Source: Desulfallas sp. Bu1-1
GTDB lineage: Bacteria; Bacillota; Desulfotomaculia; Desulfotomaculales; Desulfallaceae
NCBI RefSeq assembly: GCF_015594625.1
Contig: NZ_JADNRQ010000003.1
Coordinates: 124,001-188,000, forward strand
Reading direction: 5' to 3'
DNA: 64,000 nucleotides
Part shown: positions 17,988 through 26,244 of the stretch, piece by piece
Layout: every line of letters starts with the position of its first letter
Numbering within the stretch: the stretch's first letter is position 1
Made by a program: the position numbers and the translations under genes
The notes under the pieces: generated by a model
Told to the model about the DNA's origin: nothing
Databases searched by the model: none
What the model saw: only the letters and a program-made list of their open reading frames with translations

Positions 17988-18992
17988 GTGGCAATAGTAG
18001 GACGGATTCTCCAGGCGGCCGTCGGGTCATTATCCCTGCCGGACAAGAGCATCCCATTTTGGGGCTTTGGCGACGTTTTTCTCGGCAAACCCCAAAATCC
18101 CGGTCCTTTGATACAGGCAACAGTTGGAGACCAACTAATCATCTGGCTGATGCGTAATTTCATAACATCTATAGGAGAACCGCTTTCAATAATTTTTCCG
18201 GGACAGGAAAATGTTATGGTGAGAAAAATTCCCTGGGGACCTTTTATATATGAACCTGTCCAACCCCAGTATCGTTCGGGGAAAATGATATCGCTCACTA
18301 ACTATCTGGATGAAAAACAAGATATTATAGTTGAATACAGTTTCACGGCCACAAAGCCCGGTATATACTTGTATGAGAGCGGCACCAACCCTGAAAAACA
18401 AGTTCAGATGGGGCTTTACGGGGTTATAGTAGTACGGCCGCAGGGTTTTAATATCCCGGGCCACCCCAACTATATGACTGCTTATGGTGCCGGCACGAAT
18501 TCAGGTTATGATGTGGAAAAAATACTGGTTTTGAGTGAAATCGACAGTATTATGCATAATGACGTTCTCCCGAATGTTTATTACGATATGCTTAAATTTA
18601 AACCTGATTACTGGGTGATCAACGGTCGTTCCTATCCGGATACGATTAGGGGAGATAATATTTCCAGCCAGCCCTACGGTTCCCAAATAAACTGCAGGGT
18701 GGGACAACGGGTGTTATTAAGGATAATAAACGCCGGGTTCCAGAATCATACGTTTTACCTGGGCGGTTTCGCAGGGCGAATAGTTGCCGAAGACAGTTTC
18801 CCCCTAAAAACCCGGTCATTAGATGCCACTTACGAGAAAACGGGCGTTACCCTGGGCTCGGGGCAAAGAATCGATATAATATTGACCCCTACTACTCCGG
18901 GCGAATACTGCTTATATGACAGAGAATATCATCACCTGGTGAACAAAGACCAGTTTCCGGGAGGTATGATGACCAGAATCACCGTTATGTAA
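17988..18992 (+). CDS. Two-domain cupredoxin-fold protein lacking copper ligands
   Basis: A 334-residue third paralogue (SLSLPD..PFWGF, INGRSYPDT, KDQFPGGMMTRI). Neither domain has the His/Cys ligand sets: domain 1 reads PLSIIFPGQ and YESGTNPEKQVQMG, and domain 2 reads FQNHTFYLGG and YDREYHHLV. The GTG at 17988 is chosen because AGGAG (17975-17979) lies 8 nt upstream; the in-frame GTG at 17979 overlaps that site. It ends the operon and is followed by a hairpin. A structural role as the third subunit of a six-domain ring is the simplest idea, but it is inference. Like its neighbours it has no export signal. Confidence 0.78.
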   Translation: MAIVGRILQAAVGSLSLPDKSIPFWGFGDVFLGKPQNPGPLIQATVGDQLIIWLMRNFITSIGEPLSIIFPGQENVMVRKIPWGPFIYEPVQPQYRSGKMISLTNYLDEKQDIIVEYSFTATKPGIYLYESGTNPEKQVQMGLYGVIVVRPQGFNIPGHPNYMTAYGAGTNSGYDVEKILVLSEIDSIMHNDVLPNVYYDMLKFKPDYWVINGRSYPDTIRGDNISSQPYGSQINCRVGQRVLLRIINAGFQNHTFYLGGFAGRIVAEDSFPLKTRSLDATYEKTGVTLGSGQRIDIILTPTTPGEYCLYDREYHHLVNKDQFPGGMMTRITVM

Positions 18993-19047
18993 TCCGGTCG
19001 GAGGATACGCGCGACAGCTTCAACAACGGGGGTTTGTCAACAAATTA

Positions 19048-19080
19048 AGCGCAGCCCGATGGGCCGCGCTCTTTGTTTGT
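19048..19080 (+). terminator. Terminator of the cupredoxin operon
   Basis: AGCGCAGCCC and GGGCCGCGCT form a 10-bp stem with one mismatch and a GAT loop, followed by CTTTGTTTGT. Confidence 0.7.
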
Positions 19081-19113
19081 AATATTGATTTTACCCTTTG
19101 TTGCTTAAACAGT

Positions 19114-19671
19114 TTAACTAAATTGCGGCATTTGTGCCGTAGTAAAACTATTTACCATTGTACTGGTAGTCATTTGTTTCATTGTGGGCACCTGGTAAAA
19201 CCCCTTTTGGTTCATGTAGTTCCAGACCTCAAATGCCTGCTCGCTGCAGTTAATTGCCCCTTGTTGAAGCATCCGTCTTAAAGTGGGATCCGCGAATTCA
19301 AGCGAAGCAATCATTCTGAGCGTGGCGGATGCTTTATGGCACCCCAACATGCCGCTGGCAACGTCCCTGTCGTCCATTTCATCGGGTGAAATATTGGGAG
19401 CATTTGGCGAAGGATTTTTTAATCCATATGCCGGAGACACATTTTTCGCCCTTCGGTAAGGAACCGCTTCGCCCCTGCTATGCTGGGTAACAGTCTGAAC
19501 CATATTATTGTACTCTTGAGTCATAAAGCCGATTTGGTTGTCCAATATTGTGCGCAGTTGAGGGTCTGTAACATGGGGCCGGTACAGTTGAAACTGATTA
19601 ATTCCATCAATGGTATCCGTTAAAACCTCATGCAATTGCATTACCTCATGCGCTCCCAGTTCTGCAGCCAT
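19114..19671 (-). CDS. CotF-like spore coat protein
   Basis: A 185-residue, Met/Gln/Asn-rich helical protein resembling the CotF/YhcQ spore coat family. The N-terminal helix (ELGAHEVMQLHEVLTDTIDG) and the C-terminal block LRRMLQQGAINCSEQAFEVWNYM..KGFYQVP are characteristic. The start is ATG at 19671, 7 nt after AAGGGGG. It converges on the cupredoxin operon across a terminator. Members are deposited in the spore coat or forespore and are mostly of unknown function. The short Cys-bearing MLGCHKAS segment is a feature of this copy. Confidence 0.85.
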   Translation of the reverse strand: MAAELGAHEVMQLHEVLTDTIDGINQFQLYRPHVTDPQLRTILDNQIGFMTQEYNNMVQTVTQHSRGEAVPYRRAKNVSPAYGLKNPSPNAPNISPDEMDDRDVASGMLGCHKASATLRMIASLEFADPTLRRMLQQGAINCSEQAFEVWNYMNQKGFYQVPTMKQMTTSTMVNSFTTAQMPQFS

Positions 19672-19798
19672 CAATATCCCCCTTCTTTATAAATTTAACC
19701 GTATTTTACCCGGGAGTTTTCATCTGCATTCAAAAAAATTCAAAACAAAGACGCAACCTAAATATCCTGTATACATTAAAACTTTGAGGAAGGAAAGA

Positions 19799-19826
19799 TT
19801 AGACTGGAAGGGAAGTATGGTATAGA
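19799..19826 (+). promoter_or_regulatory. Putative sigma-A promoter of dapF
   Basis: TATAGA preceded by TGG (extended -10) at 19821 lies 16 bp after a weak -35, TTAGAC (19799). Only the -10 is convincing. Confidence 0.35.
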
Positions 19827-19863
19827 ATATATGGGAGAAAATTGTCGGGGAGGAATACAGGTT

Positions 19864-20706
19864 TTGCGTTTTACCAAAGTACACGGGCTGGGAAACGATT
19901 TTGTCCTGGTCAACGCGGATGAGGAAAGGGATTTGCCGGGCAACCTCGCCGGGCTGGCCGTAAAGGTCTGCGATCGTCACTTCGGCGTCGGCGCGGACGG
20001 CCTGGTGTTGATCAAATCCAGTAACAAGGCGGACATTGCCATGCAAATATTTAATTCCGACGGCAGCGAGGCGGAAATGTGCGGCAATGCCATCCGGTGC
20101 GTGGCCAAATATGCCTACGAGCGCGGGCTGGTGAAAAAGACCGTGCTGGAGGTGGAAACGGGCGCCGGCATCATGGTACCCGAACTGGTGCTGGAGAGCG
20201 GGGTGGTCAGGGCCGTCCGGGTGGACATGGGGGCGCCGCGATTGGAACGGGAGCAAATTCCGATGCATGGCCCTGCGGGCCGGGTGATCAACGAGCCGCT
20301 GCTAGTGGGCGACGACGTTTTTTACGTGACGGCGGTTTCCATGGGCAACCCGCACTGCGTCGTTTTTGTCCCCGGTGTGGCGGAAATACCGCTTGATGTT
20401 CTCGGCCCGCGCATCGAAACACACCCGGCGTTCCCCCGCAAGACCAACGTGGAATTTGTGCAGGTGTTGAGCAAGGATGAGGTGCGCATGCGGGTGTGGG
20501 AGCGGGGCGCCGGCCCGACCATGGCCTGCGGCACCGGGGCGTGCGCTACGGCGGTGGCCGCCGCGCTGAACGGCCATACCGGCAGAAAGGTGCGGGTGCA
20601 CCTGTACGCCGGCGCTCTGGATATCGAGTGGGCCGGCAATGGCCATGTTTATATGACCGGCCCCGCCGAGGAAGTCTTTACAGGCGACTACGTGATTAAA
20701 GATTAG
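19864..20706 (+). CDS. dapF: Diaminopimelate epimerase
   Basis: A 280-residue enzyme converting LL- to meso-diaminopimelate for lysine and peptidoglycan. Both catalytic Cys blocks are present: [10 protein letters not shown] and [11 protein letters not shown], along with [14 protein letters not shown] at the start and [12 protein letters not shown] in the middle. The TTG at 19864 is preferred over ATG 19831 because GGGGAGG lies about 10 nt before it and it gives the family N-terminus. It forms a lysine unit with the following dapL, about 126 bp downstream across an interspersed repeat. Confidence 0.95.
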   Translation: MRFTKVHGLGNDFVLVNADEERDLPGNLAGLAVKVCDRHFGVGADGLVLIKSSNKADIAMQIFNSDGSEAEMCGNAIRCVAKYAYERGLVKKTVLEVETGAGIMVPELVLESGVVRAVRVDMGAPRLEREQIPMHGPAGRVINEPLLVGDDVFYVTAVSMGNPHCVVFVPGVAEIPLDVLGPRIETHPAFPRKTNVEFVQVLSKDEVRMRVWERGAGPTMACGTGACATAVAAALNGHTGRKVRVHLYAGALDIEWAGNGHVYMTGPAEEVFTGDYVIKD

Positions 20707-20719
20707 ACCCGGATGCCGC

Positions 20720-20790
20720 AAGTGGTACCATCAGAAGAATGAAAAATTACCACAGTGGCAGGCGATCCGGTGGCTTTCCGGGTAATATTA
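20720..20790 (+). repeat. Interspersed repeat, GGCGATCCGG family (copy 3)
   Basis: TTACCACAGTGGCAGGCGAT, CCGGTGGCTTTCCGG: core GGCGATCCGG at 20761-20770. AGTGGTA upstream (20721) and TACCACAGT can form a small hairpin. It separates dapF and dapL. Confidence 0.5.
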
Positions 20791-20832
20791 TTCAAATATA
20801 ATAAAACCTGTAGGAACAAGGAGGTTTTGGCT

Positions 20833-22017
20833 TTGGGTTTGCAGTTTGAAGAAGCGCATAGAATTAAAAACTTGCCGCCTTATTTGTTTGCCCGCATCGA
20901 AAAACTGATTGAAGAGAAACGCAAGGCGGGGGTGGACATCATCAGCCTGGGCATCGGGGACCCCGATAAGCCCACCCCGAAACATATAATTGAAGAATTG
21001 CAGCAGCAGGCCGAAAACCCGGCCAACCACCAGTACCCCTCGTCGGTGGGCATGCCGGCCTACCGCAAGGCGGTGGCCGGTTGGTACCAAAGCCGTTTCG
21101 GCGTGGAACTGGATCCCGCCACGGAAGTGGTGTCCCTGATCGGTTCCAAGGAAGGCATCGGGCATATCTCCTGGTGTTACCTGAACCAGGGCGATACCGT
21201 GCTAGTGCCCGATCCGGGCTATCCGGTATACGCGGGCGGCGCCATTTTAGCCGGGGCGGAACCCTACTATATGCCCCTGTACCCCGAAAAAGGTTTTTTG
21301 CCCGATCTGGCCGCCATTCCCACCGAAGTGGCCCGCAGGGCCAAAATGATGTTTATCAACTATCCCAACAATCCCACCGGCGCCGTTGCGGGTGAAGAGT
21401 TTTTCAACGAGGTGATCTCCTTTGCCCGGGAATATAATATCCTGGTTTGCCACGACGCCGCTTACTCCGAAATGTCGTACGACGGGTACATGCCGCCCAG
21501 CTTTTTGCAGTTTCCGGGCGCCAAAGATGTAGGCATCGAATTTCACTCGGTATCCAAAACATATAACATGACGGGCTGGCGCATCGGCTGGGCCGCCGGC
21601 CATCCCGGCGTCGTCGAGGCGCTGGGACGCCTTAAGTCCAATCTCGACTCCGGCCAGTTCCAGGCTGTTCAGTACGCCGCCATCAAGGGGTTGACCGGCC
21701 CGCAGGATGTCGTGGAACAGATGCGAAAGGTTTACCAGGAGCGGCGTGATATACTGGTGGACGCCCTGAACGACATGGGCTGGAAGCTGGAAAAACCCAG
21801 GGCCACCTTCTACGTGTGGGCGCCGGTGCCCGCCGGGCATACCTCGGAATCCTTCGCGGAACTGGTTCTGGACAAGGCCGGTGTGGTGATTACCCCGGGT
21901 ACCGGTTACGGCAAGAACGGCGAGGGCTTTTTCCGCATCGCCCTAACTGTGGAGAAACACCGCCTGGTGGAAGCGCTGGAACGGATGAAGAAAAACATCG
22001 GCACGGTGAAGTTTTAA
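20833..22017 (+). CDS. dapL: LL-diaminopimelate aminotransferase
   Basis: A 394-residue PLP class I aminotransferase of the DapL type, which makes LL-diaminopimelate directly from tetrahydrodipicolinate and bypasses the succinylase/acetylase branches. The assignment rests on the family pattern ([43 protein letters not shown] Lys in [15 protein letters not shown]) and on adjacency to dapF. TTG at 20833 lies 8 nt after AAGGAGG, and upstream in-frame codons fall inside the repeat. The next gene is another aminotransferase only 18 bp away. Specificity against other class I enzymes is inferred from context. Confidence 0.88.
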   Translation: MGLQFEEAHRIKNLPPYLFARIEKLIEEKRKAGVDIISLGIGDPDKPTPKHIIEELQQQAENPANHQYPSSVGMPAYRKAVAGWYQSRFGVELDPATEVVSLIGSKEGIGHISWCYLNQGDTVLVPDPGYPVYAGGAILAGAEPYYMPLYPEKGFLPDLAAIPTEVARRAKMMFINYPNNPTGAVAGEEFFNEVISFAREYNILVCHDAAYSEMSYDGYMPPSFLQFPGAKDVGIEFHSVSKTYNMTGWRIGWAAGHPGVVEALGRLKSNLDSGQFQAVQYAAIKGLTGPQDVVEQMRKVYQERRDILVDALNDMGWKLEKPRATFYVWAPVPAGHTSESFAELVLDKAGVVITPGTGYGKNGEGFFRIALTVEKHRLVEALERMKKNIGTVKF

Positions 22018-22035
22018 AAGACAGGGGGAAAAAAC

Positions 22036-23229
22036 ATGCGACTAGCCGAAAGAGCCGGGAATATCAGCCCATCACCCACCTTGAGCATTGACGCCCAGGC
22101 CAAAAAAATGATCGCCGAAGGCATCAAAGTGATCAACTTCGGGGTTGGCGAACCCGATTTCGATACGCCGGAAAACATTAAGCAGGCCGCGATAAAGGCC
22201 ATCCGGAACGGCATGACCAAGTATACCCCGGTGGCGGGCACAGACGCCTTGCGCCGGGCCATCGTCAAGAAACTGGCGGAAGACAACGGGCTAAATTACG
22301 AGCCTGCGCAGATAGTGGTTTCCGCCGGCGCCAAACATTCCCTGTACAACGCCTTTCAGGTGCTGTGCCAGGAAGGGGACGAGGTGATTCTGCCCGCCCC
22401 GTACTGGGTCAGCTACCTGGAACAAATCAAGCTTGCCGGTGCCAAGCCCGTAATCGTGCCCACCCGGTTGGAAAACAATTTCAAGTTGACGCCGGGCGAA
22501 CTGCAAAGCGCCATCACCCCCAATACCCGGGTAATTATCATCAACAGCCCCAGCAACCCCACCGGCGCGGTGTATACCAGGGAAGAACTGGCGGCGCTGG
22601 GGGAAGTGCTGGTAAAACACAACATCGTCATTATTTCCGATGAGATCTACGAAAAACTGATTTACGACGGCAACGAGCACGTGAGTATCGCTTCCCTGAG
22701 CCCGGCCTTAAAGGAGCTGACCGTGGTGATCAACGGGGTTTCCAAGTCCCATGCCATGACGGGCTGGCGCATCGGTTACGCCGCAGCGCCGCAGCCGGTG
22801 GCCAAGGCCATGGCGGACCTGCAGAGCCACTCCACTTCCAACCCCACGTCCATCGCCCAGGCCGCCAGTGTGGAAGCGCTGGAAGGCACTCAGGAGTCGC
22901 TGAAACGCATGGTGGCTGAATTTGTCAAGCGGCGGGATTACATGGTGGAAAGGCTGAACGCCATTCCGGGGGTTAAGTGCAACCGCCCGGGCGGAGCCTT
23001 TTACGTTTTTCCGGAAATCAAGTCCCTGCTGGGCAGGAGCTACGCCGGGGTAAAAATTAACGGTGCCGCCGACCTGGCGGGGGTGCTCCTGGAGAAAATG
23101 CACGTCGCCATTGTGCCCGGCGTGGCTTTTGGCGATGATACCTGCTTCCGCTTGTCTTATGCCACCTCCATGGACAATATCAAAGAAGGGCTTGACCGCA
23201 TTGAAAAAGTGTTGACCAGTTTGGAATAA
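22036..23229 (+). CDS. Aspartate aminotransferase (subgroup Ib-like)
   Basis: A 397-residue PLP aminotransferase interconverting aspartate and oxaloacetate, supplying aspartate to the lysine/threonine pathway encoded next door. It shows FGVGEPDFDTP, KYTPVAGTDALRRAI, SPSNPTGAVYT, SDEIYEKLIYDG and the PLP-lysine block NGVSKSHAMTGWRIGY, with a C-terminal FRLSYATSMDNI. ATG at 22036 follows CAGGGGG. The gene ends at a strong terminator. Some members of this subgroup also use prephenate or glutamate, so the substrate range is open. Confidence 0.92.
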   Translation: MRLAERAGNISPSPTLSIDAQAKKMIAEGIKVINFGVGEPDFDTPENIKQAAIKAIRNGMTKYTPVAGTDALRRAIVKKLAEDNGLNYEPAQIVVSAGAKHSLYNAFQVLCQEGDEVILPAPYWVSYLEQIKLAGAKPVIVPTRLENNFKLTPGELQSAITPNTRVIIINSPSNPTGAVYTREELAALGEVLVKHNIVIISDEIYEKLIYDGNEHVSIASLSPALKELTVVINGVSKSHAMTGWRIGYAAAPQPVAKAMADLQSHSTSNPTSIAQAASVEALEGTQESLKRMVAEFVKRRDYMVERLNAIPGVKCNRPGGAFYVFPEIKSLLGRSYAGVKINGAADLAGVLLEKMHVAIVPGVAFGDDTCFRLSYATSMDNIKEGLDRIEKVLTSLE

Positions 23230-23246
23230 ACCGTCGACCAACCGTT

Positions 23247-23278
23247 CCCGGCCGCCTGGCCGGGGTTATCTTTCTTTT
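23247..23278 (+). terminator. Terminator of the dapF-dapL-aspartate aminotransferase unit
   Basis: CCCGGCC pairs with GGCCGGG around a 4-nt loop and is followed by GTTATCTTTCTTTT. Confidence 0.85.
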
Positions 23279-23332
23279 GGTAAAGATTTATTGTATTATT
23301 TAACCATAGATCAAGCGAAAAGGAGGGTAGCC

Positions 23333-23896
23333 ATGCAAGCTGAAACAAATCAAAAGCTATACACCTATGATGACTACCTTAAACTGGATGATGACAACCG
23401 CTATGAATTAATTGGGGGCGAATTGATCTTGGTTCCGGCGCCGAAAACCGTTCACCAGCGGGTAAGCCAAAGATTAAATCACCTGATCACTGAGTTTGTC
23501 TTAAAAAATAATTTAGGGGAAGTACTATACTCACCGGTCGATGTTGTTTTAACTAAAACTGATAAACCGCAACCTGATATTTTATTTATTTCCAAAGAAC
23601 GACTTAACATAATTAAAGAGAAATACATTGAAGGGGCTCCCGACTTAGTGATTGAAATACTTTCCGCATCCACAGCTAAACATGATAGAGTGTTAAAAAG
23701 CAGACTCTACTTTGCCCATGGCGTTAAAGAATACTGGATAATTGATCCCGATCTTAAAACAGTAGAAATCTTTATCCCCGGTGAAAATAACTGGTATTTA
23801 TTTGGCGCATATCATGAAGAAGAAAAGTTAATATCACCGCTTCTATCGGGGTTGGAAATAAACCTGAAAGACGTTTTTGTCGGATTAACCCCGTGA
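23333..23896 (+). CDS. Uma2-family (DUF820) putative restriction-fold endonuclease
   Basis: A 187-residue protein of the Uma2/DUF820 family, predicted PD-(D/E)XK nuclease fold. The core is YELIGGELI (acidic), KPQPDILFIS, APDLVIEILSASTAKHDR (E-x-L-S-P-like active-site strand) and the strand VKEYWIIDP. ATG at 23333 follows AGGAGGG. The base composition is more AT-rich than its neighbours, which fits recent acquisition; these genes are scattered through Firmicute and cyanobacterial genomes, often in multiple copies. Its function is unsettled. It has its own terminator. Confidence 0.9.
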   Translation: MQAETNQKLYTYDDYLKLDDDNRYELIGGELILVPAPKTVHQRVSQRLNHLITEFVLKNNLGEVLYSPVDVVLTKTDKPQPDILFISKERLNIIKEKYIEGAPDLVIEILSASTAKHDRVLKSRLYFAHGVKEYWIIDPDLKTVEIFIPGENNWYLFGAYHEEEKLISPLLSGLEINLKDVFVGLTP

Positions 23897-23957
23897 AGCC
23901 CGCTATGTACATGGAACAGTTTGCGTCTTGTCTGGAAAAATTGGAATCCTGGCGTTA

Positions 23958-23987
23958 AGCAGGGGCAGTACCGGCCCTGCTTTTTAT
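23958..23987 (+). terminator. Terminator of the Uma2 gene
   Basis: AGCAGGG pairs with CCCTGCT and is followed by TTTTATGTT. Confidence 0.85.
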
Positions 23988-24138
23988 GTTGTAACGACTA
24001 ATCTCTTATATTAAAAAGTTTTGGTTGAATATAAAGGAATTTCTCTACGTTACAGCGAATAACACCCCAATTCCCTATTCTGAAGGAACTTCATTTTTCG
24101 GGTAGAAAAATATATTTTTATGTTTTCAAAGTTAATAC

Positions 24139-24144
24139 TATAAT
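24139..24144 (+). promoter_or_regulatory. Likely -10 element of the yicC operon
   Basis: A perfect TATAAT stands 30 bp before the yicC start in an AT-rich stretch. No clear -35 is visible (TTTTTA at about 17 bp). Confidence 0.4.
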
Positions 24145-24173
24145 GTATAACTATTTTGTGGGTGGTGGGGTAT

Positions 24174-25052
24174 TTGATCAAAAGCATGACCGGGTTCGGC
24201 AGCGGGGAAACATGCACCGACCAGCTTAAAATCAACATTGAAATCAAATCCGTCAATCACCGTTATTGTGAAATTGTCCTGCGGGTGCCCCGGTCGATGA
24301 ACGTACTGGAAGACCGCATCAGGCGGTTTATTCAAAAGAAAATTGCTCGCGGCAGGGTGGATGTTTATATTAAAACGGAGTTCTGCGGTATCAACAGGGT
24401 GGTGGTTAATGTTGACGAAGAACTGGCTTTTTCCTACCTGCAGGCGGTGGCGCAACTTAAGAAGAGGCTGCAACTGGCCGGCGAAGTGACAATTGCGGAA
24501 CTATTGCACTTAAATGGTGTTTTTAACCTGGAAGAACCCGAGCAAGATGCGGAGCAATGGTGGCCGGCCCTGGAAAATGCGCTGGAACAGGCCCTGGACG
24601 GGTTGATGGCGATGCGTATTCAAGAGGGGCGGCAACTGGCCGAAGACATTAAACGGCGGGCCGGCCAAATCTCGGTTTTCGTGGAGGAAATAGAACAGCG
24701 GTCCCCGGTGGTGGTGGACGAGTACCGCGAACGGCTGCGCCAGCGGGTTCGGGAACTAATCGACGCCGGAACCATGGACCCGGCCCGGCTTGACGCCGAG
24801 GTGGTGCTGTTTGCCGAACGTTCAAACATTGCGGAGGAAATAGTCAGGTTGAAGAGCCACTTGAACCAACTGGCGGGGTGCCTGGAAAGTGATGTGCCGG
24901 TTGGCAGGAAACTGGACTTTTTGTTGCAGGAAATGAACCGCGAAATCAATACCATTGCCTCTAAGTCTTCGGATTTATTGATCAACCGCACTGTGGTCGA
25001 GGTTAAAAGCGAACTGGAAAAAATAAGGGAGCAGGTACAAAACATAGAATAA
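24174..25052 (+). CDS. yicC: YicC/YloC-family endoribonuclease
   Basis: A 292-residue YicC family protein; E. coli YicC is an endoribonuclease involved in sRNA turnover. The diagnostic N-terminus IKSMTGFGSGE and the SVNHRYCEIVLRVPRSM block are present, and the DUF1732 C-terminus keeps FAERSNIAEEIVRLKSHL, GRKLDFLLQEMNREINTIASK. TTG at 24174 is the start that gives this N-terminus, preceded by GGTGGGG. It begins the run yicC-remA-gmk-rpoZ-coaBC, with the same order as in B. subtilis. Confidence 0.93.
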   Translation: MIKSMTGFGSGETCTDQLKINIEIKSVNHRYCEIVLRVPRSMNVLEDRIRRFIQKKIARGRVDVYIKTEFCGINRVVVNVDEELAFSYLQAVAQLKKRLQLAGEVTIAELLHLNGVFNLEEPEQDAEQWWPALENALEQALDGLMAMRIQEGRQLAEDIKRRAGQISVFVEEIEQRSPVVVDEYRERLRQRVRELIDAGTMDPARLDAEVVLFAERSNIAEEIVRLKSHLNQLAGCLESDVPVGRKLDFLLQEMNREINTIASKSSDLLINRTVVEVKSELEKIREQVQNIE

Positions 25053-25070
25053 TTACAAGGAGGACAAGAA

Positions 25071-25340
25071 ATGGATATAAAGCTTGTTAACATTGGTTTC
25101 GGGAACATTGTGTCGGCAAACAGGATTATCGCCATTGTCAGCCCCGAATCAGCGCCAATTAAAAGAATAATTACCGAGGCCAGGGACAGGGGCATGCTGG
25201 TTGACGCCACCTACGGACGGCGTACCAGGGCGGTGATCATTACCGACAGCGACCACGTGATCCTATCTGCAGTACAGCCGGAAACGGTGGCCAACCGGCT
25301 CGTAAATAAGGACGGTTCCGCTGGAAATGATGAGGAGTAG
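25071..25340 (+). CDS. remA: RemA (DUF370) regulatory protein
   Basis: An 89-residue RemA/DUF370 protein; in B. subtilis RemA is a DNA-binding activator of matrix and osmoprotection genes that forms ring-like oligomers. The sequence is canonical: [50 protein letters not shown] at 25071 has AAGGAGGACA upstream. The 3' end overlaps or abuts gmk. In B. subtilis RemA also activates opuA, which is of interest because an opuA-type gene lies at the window end. Confidence 0.94.
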   Translation: MDIKLVNIGFGNIVSANRIIAIVSPESAPIKRIITEARDRGMLVDATYGRRTRAVIITDSDHVILSAVQPETVANRLVNKDGSAGNDEE

Positions 25341-25356
25341 CACCGGACCGGTCAAT

Positions 25357-25965
25357 ATGAAAACCAGGGGAAACTTAATCGTCATTTCCGGGCCGTCGGG
25401 TTCCGGTAAAGGCACGATATGCAGCACCCTGCTGGCGGAAATGCCCGACCTGCACCTGTCCGTTTCAGCAACGACCAGGGGGCCGCGGAACGGAGAAAAG
25501 GATGGGGTTGATTACTATTTTTTGACCCGGGTGCAATTTGAACAGATGATCGCTGGTGGCCGGTTTCTGGAGTGGGCCGAAGTATACGGCTGTTACTACG
25601 GCACGCCGCGCGGCCCGGTGGAAGAGGCTATCAACCAGGGCAAGGACGTGGTTCTGGAAATCGATGTTCAAGGCGCGCTGCAGGTAAAAACCATGTTTCC
25701 GGGCAGCGTATTGATTTTTTTAATTCCCCCGTCGCGTGCCGAGCTTGAACGCCGCCTCAAAAACAGGGGAACGGAAAGCGCCGAAGCTATCGAACAAAGG
25801 TTGAACTGGGTGGAAAAGGAGATTAAGCAGGCCGGCAAGTATGACTACCTGGTCGTCAATGACGAGGTGACTGCCGCCGTCCGGAAGATTAGTGCCATTA
25901 TCACCGCGGAAAGGTGTCGTCCCGGATTACTGGATATTGATTCATTTTTACAACAGTACTGGTAA
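25357..25965 (+). CDS. gmk: Guanylate kinase
   Basis: A 202-residue enzyme that phosphorylates GMP to GDP. It shows the P-loop ISGPSGSGKGT, the GMP-binding block SATTRGPRNGEKDGVDYYF and the lid RLKNRGTES. ATG at 25357 gives the family N-terminus (MKTRGNLIVISG). ATG at 25327, overlapping the remA stop, is an alternative, and neither has a strong ribosome site, so coupled re-initiation after remA is likely. Confidence 0.95.
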   Translation: MKTRGNLIVISGPSGSGKGTICSTLLAEMPDLHLSVSATTRGPRNGEKDGVDYYFLTRVQFEQMIAGGRFLEWAEVYGCYYGTPRGPVEEAINQGKDVVLEIDVQGALQVKTMFPGSVLIFLIPPSRAELERRLKNRGTESAEAIEQRLNWVEKEIKQAGKYDYLVVNDEVTAAVRKISAIITAERCRPGLLDIDSFLQQYW

Positions 25966-26007
25966 TATATTGAACTGATAAATACTAATGATCGGGGGGA
26001 TAGTGAT

Positions 26008-26232
26008 ATGGCCATGCACAAGCCTTCTCTGGATGAATTGATGGATAAAGTTGACAGCCGTTACACCCTGGTGGTTGTGGCGGCCAAAAGAGCGCGCCAG
26101 CTGACGGAAATAGCGCTGCAGCAGGCCGCGGAAGAAAGCTCGGAAAATTTTGGTAAGCCGGTTTCGGCAGCGTTGCAGGAAGTTGTTCAAGGAAAAATAC
26201 GGTATAAAAGGACGAAACAAGGCATTAAATAG
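26008..26232 (+). CDS. rpoZ: RNA polymerase omega subunit
   Basis: A 74-residue omega subunit that stabilises beta-prime and assists core assembly. It contains [27 protein letters not shown] (first 17 residues typical) and the [10 protein letters not shown] helix. ATG at 26008 follows CGGGGGGATAG. It sits between gmk and coaBC as in other Firmicutes. Confidence 0.94.
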   Translation: MAMHKPSLDELMDKVDSRYTLVVVAAKRARQLTEIALQQAAEESSENFGKPVSAALQEVVQGKIRYKRTKQGIK

Positions 26233-26244
26233 CGGGGGTGCCTT

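Noticed and set aside
20755-20832. An upstream extension of dapL starting inside the interspersed repeat
   Set aside because: The extension has no ribosome site and is translated from repeat DNA; TTG at 20833 with AAGGAGG gives the family N-terminus.
23906-23957. A 16-codon open stretch after the Uma2 gene (MYMEQFASCLEKLESWR)
   Set aside because: Too short, no ribosome site, no recognisable family; perhaps a scar, but unsupported.
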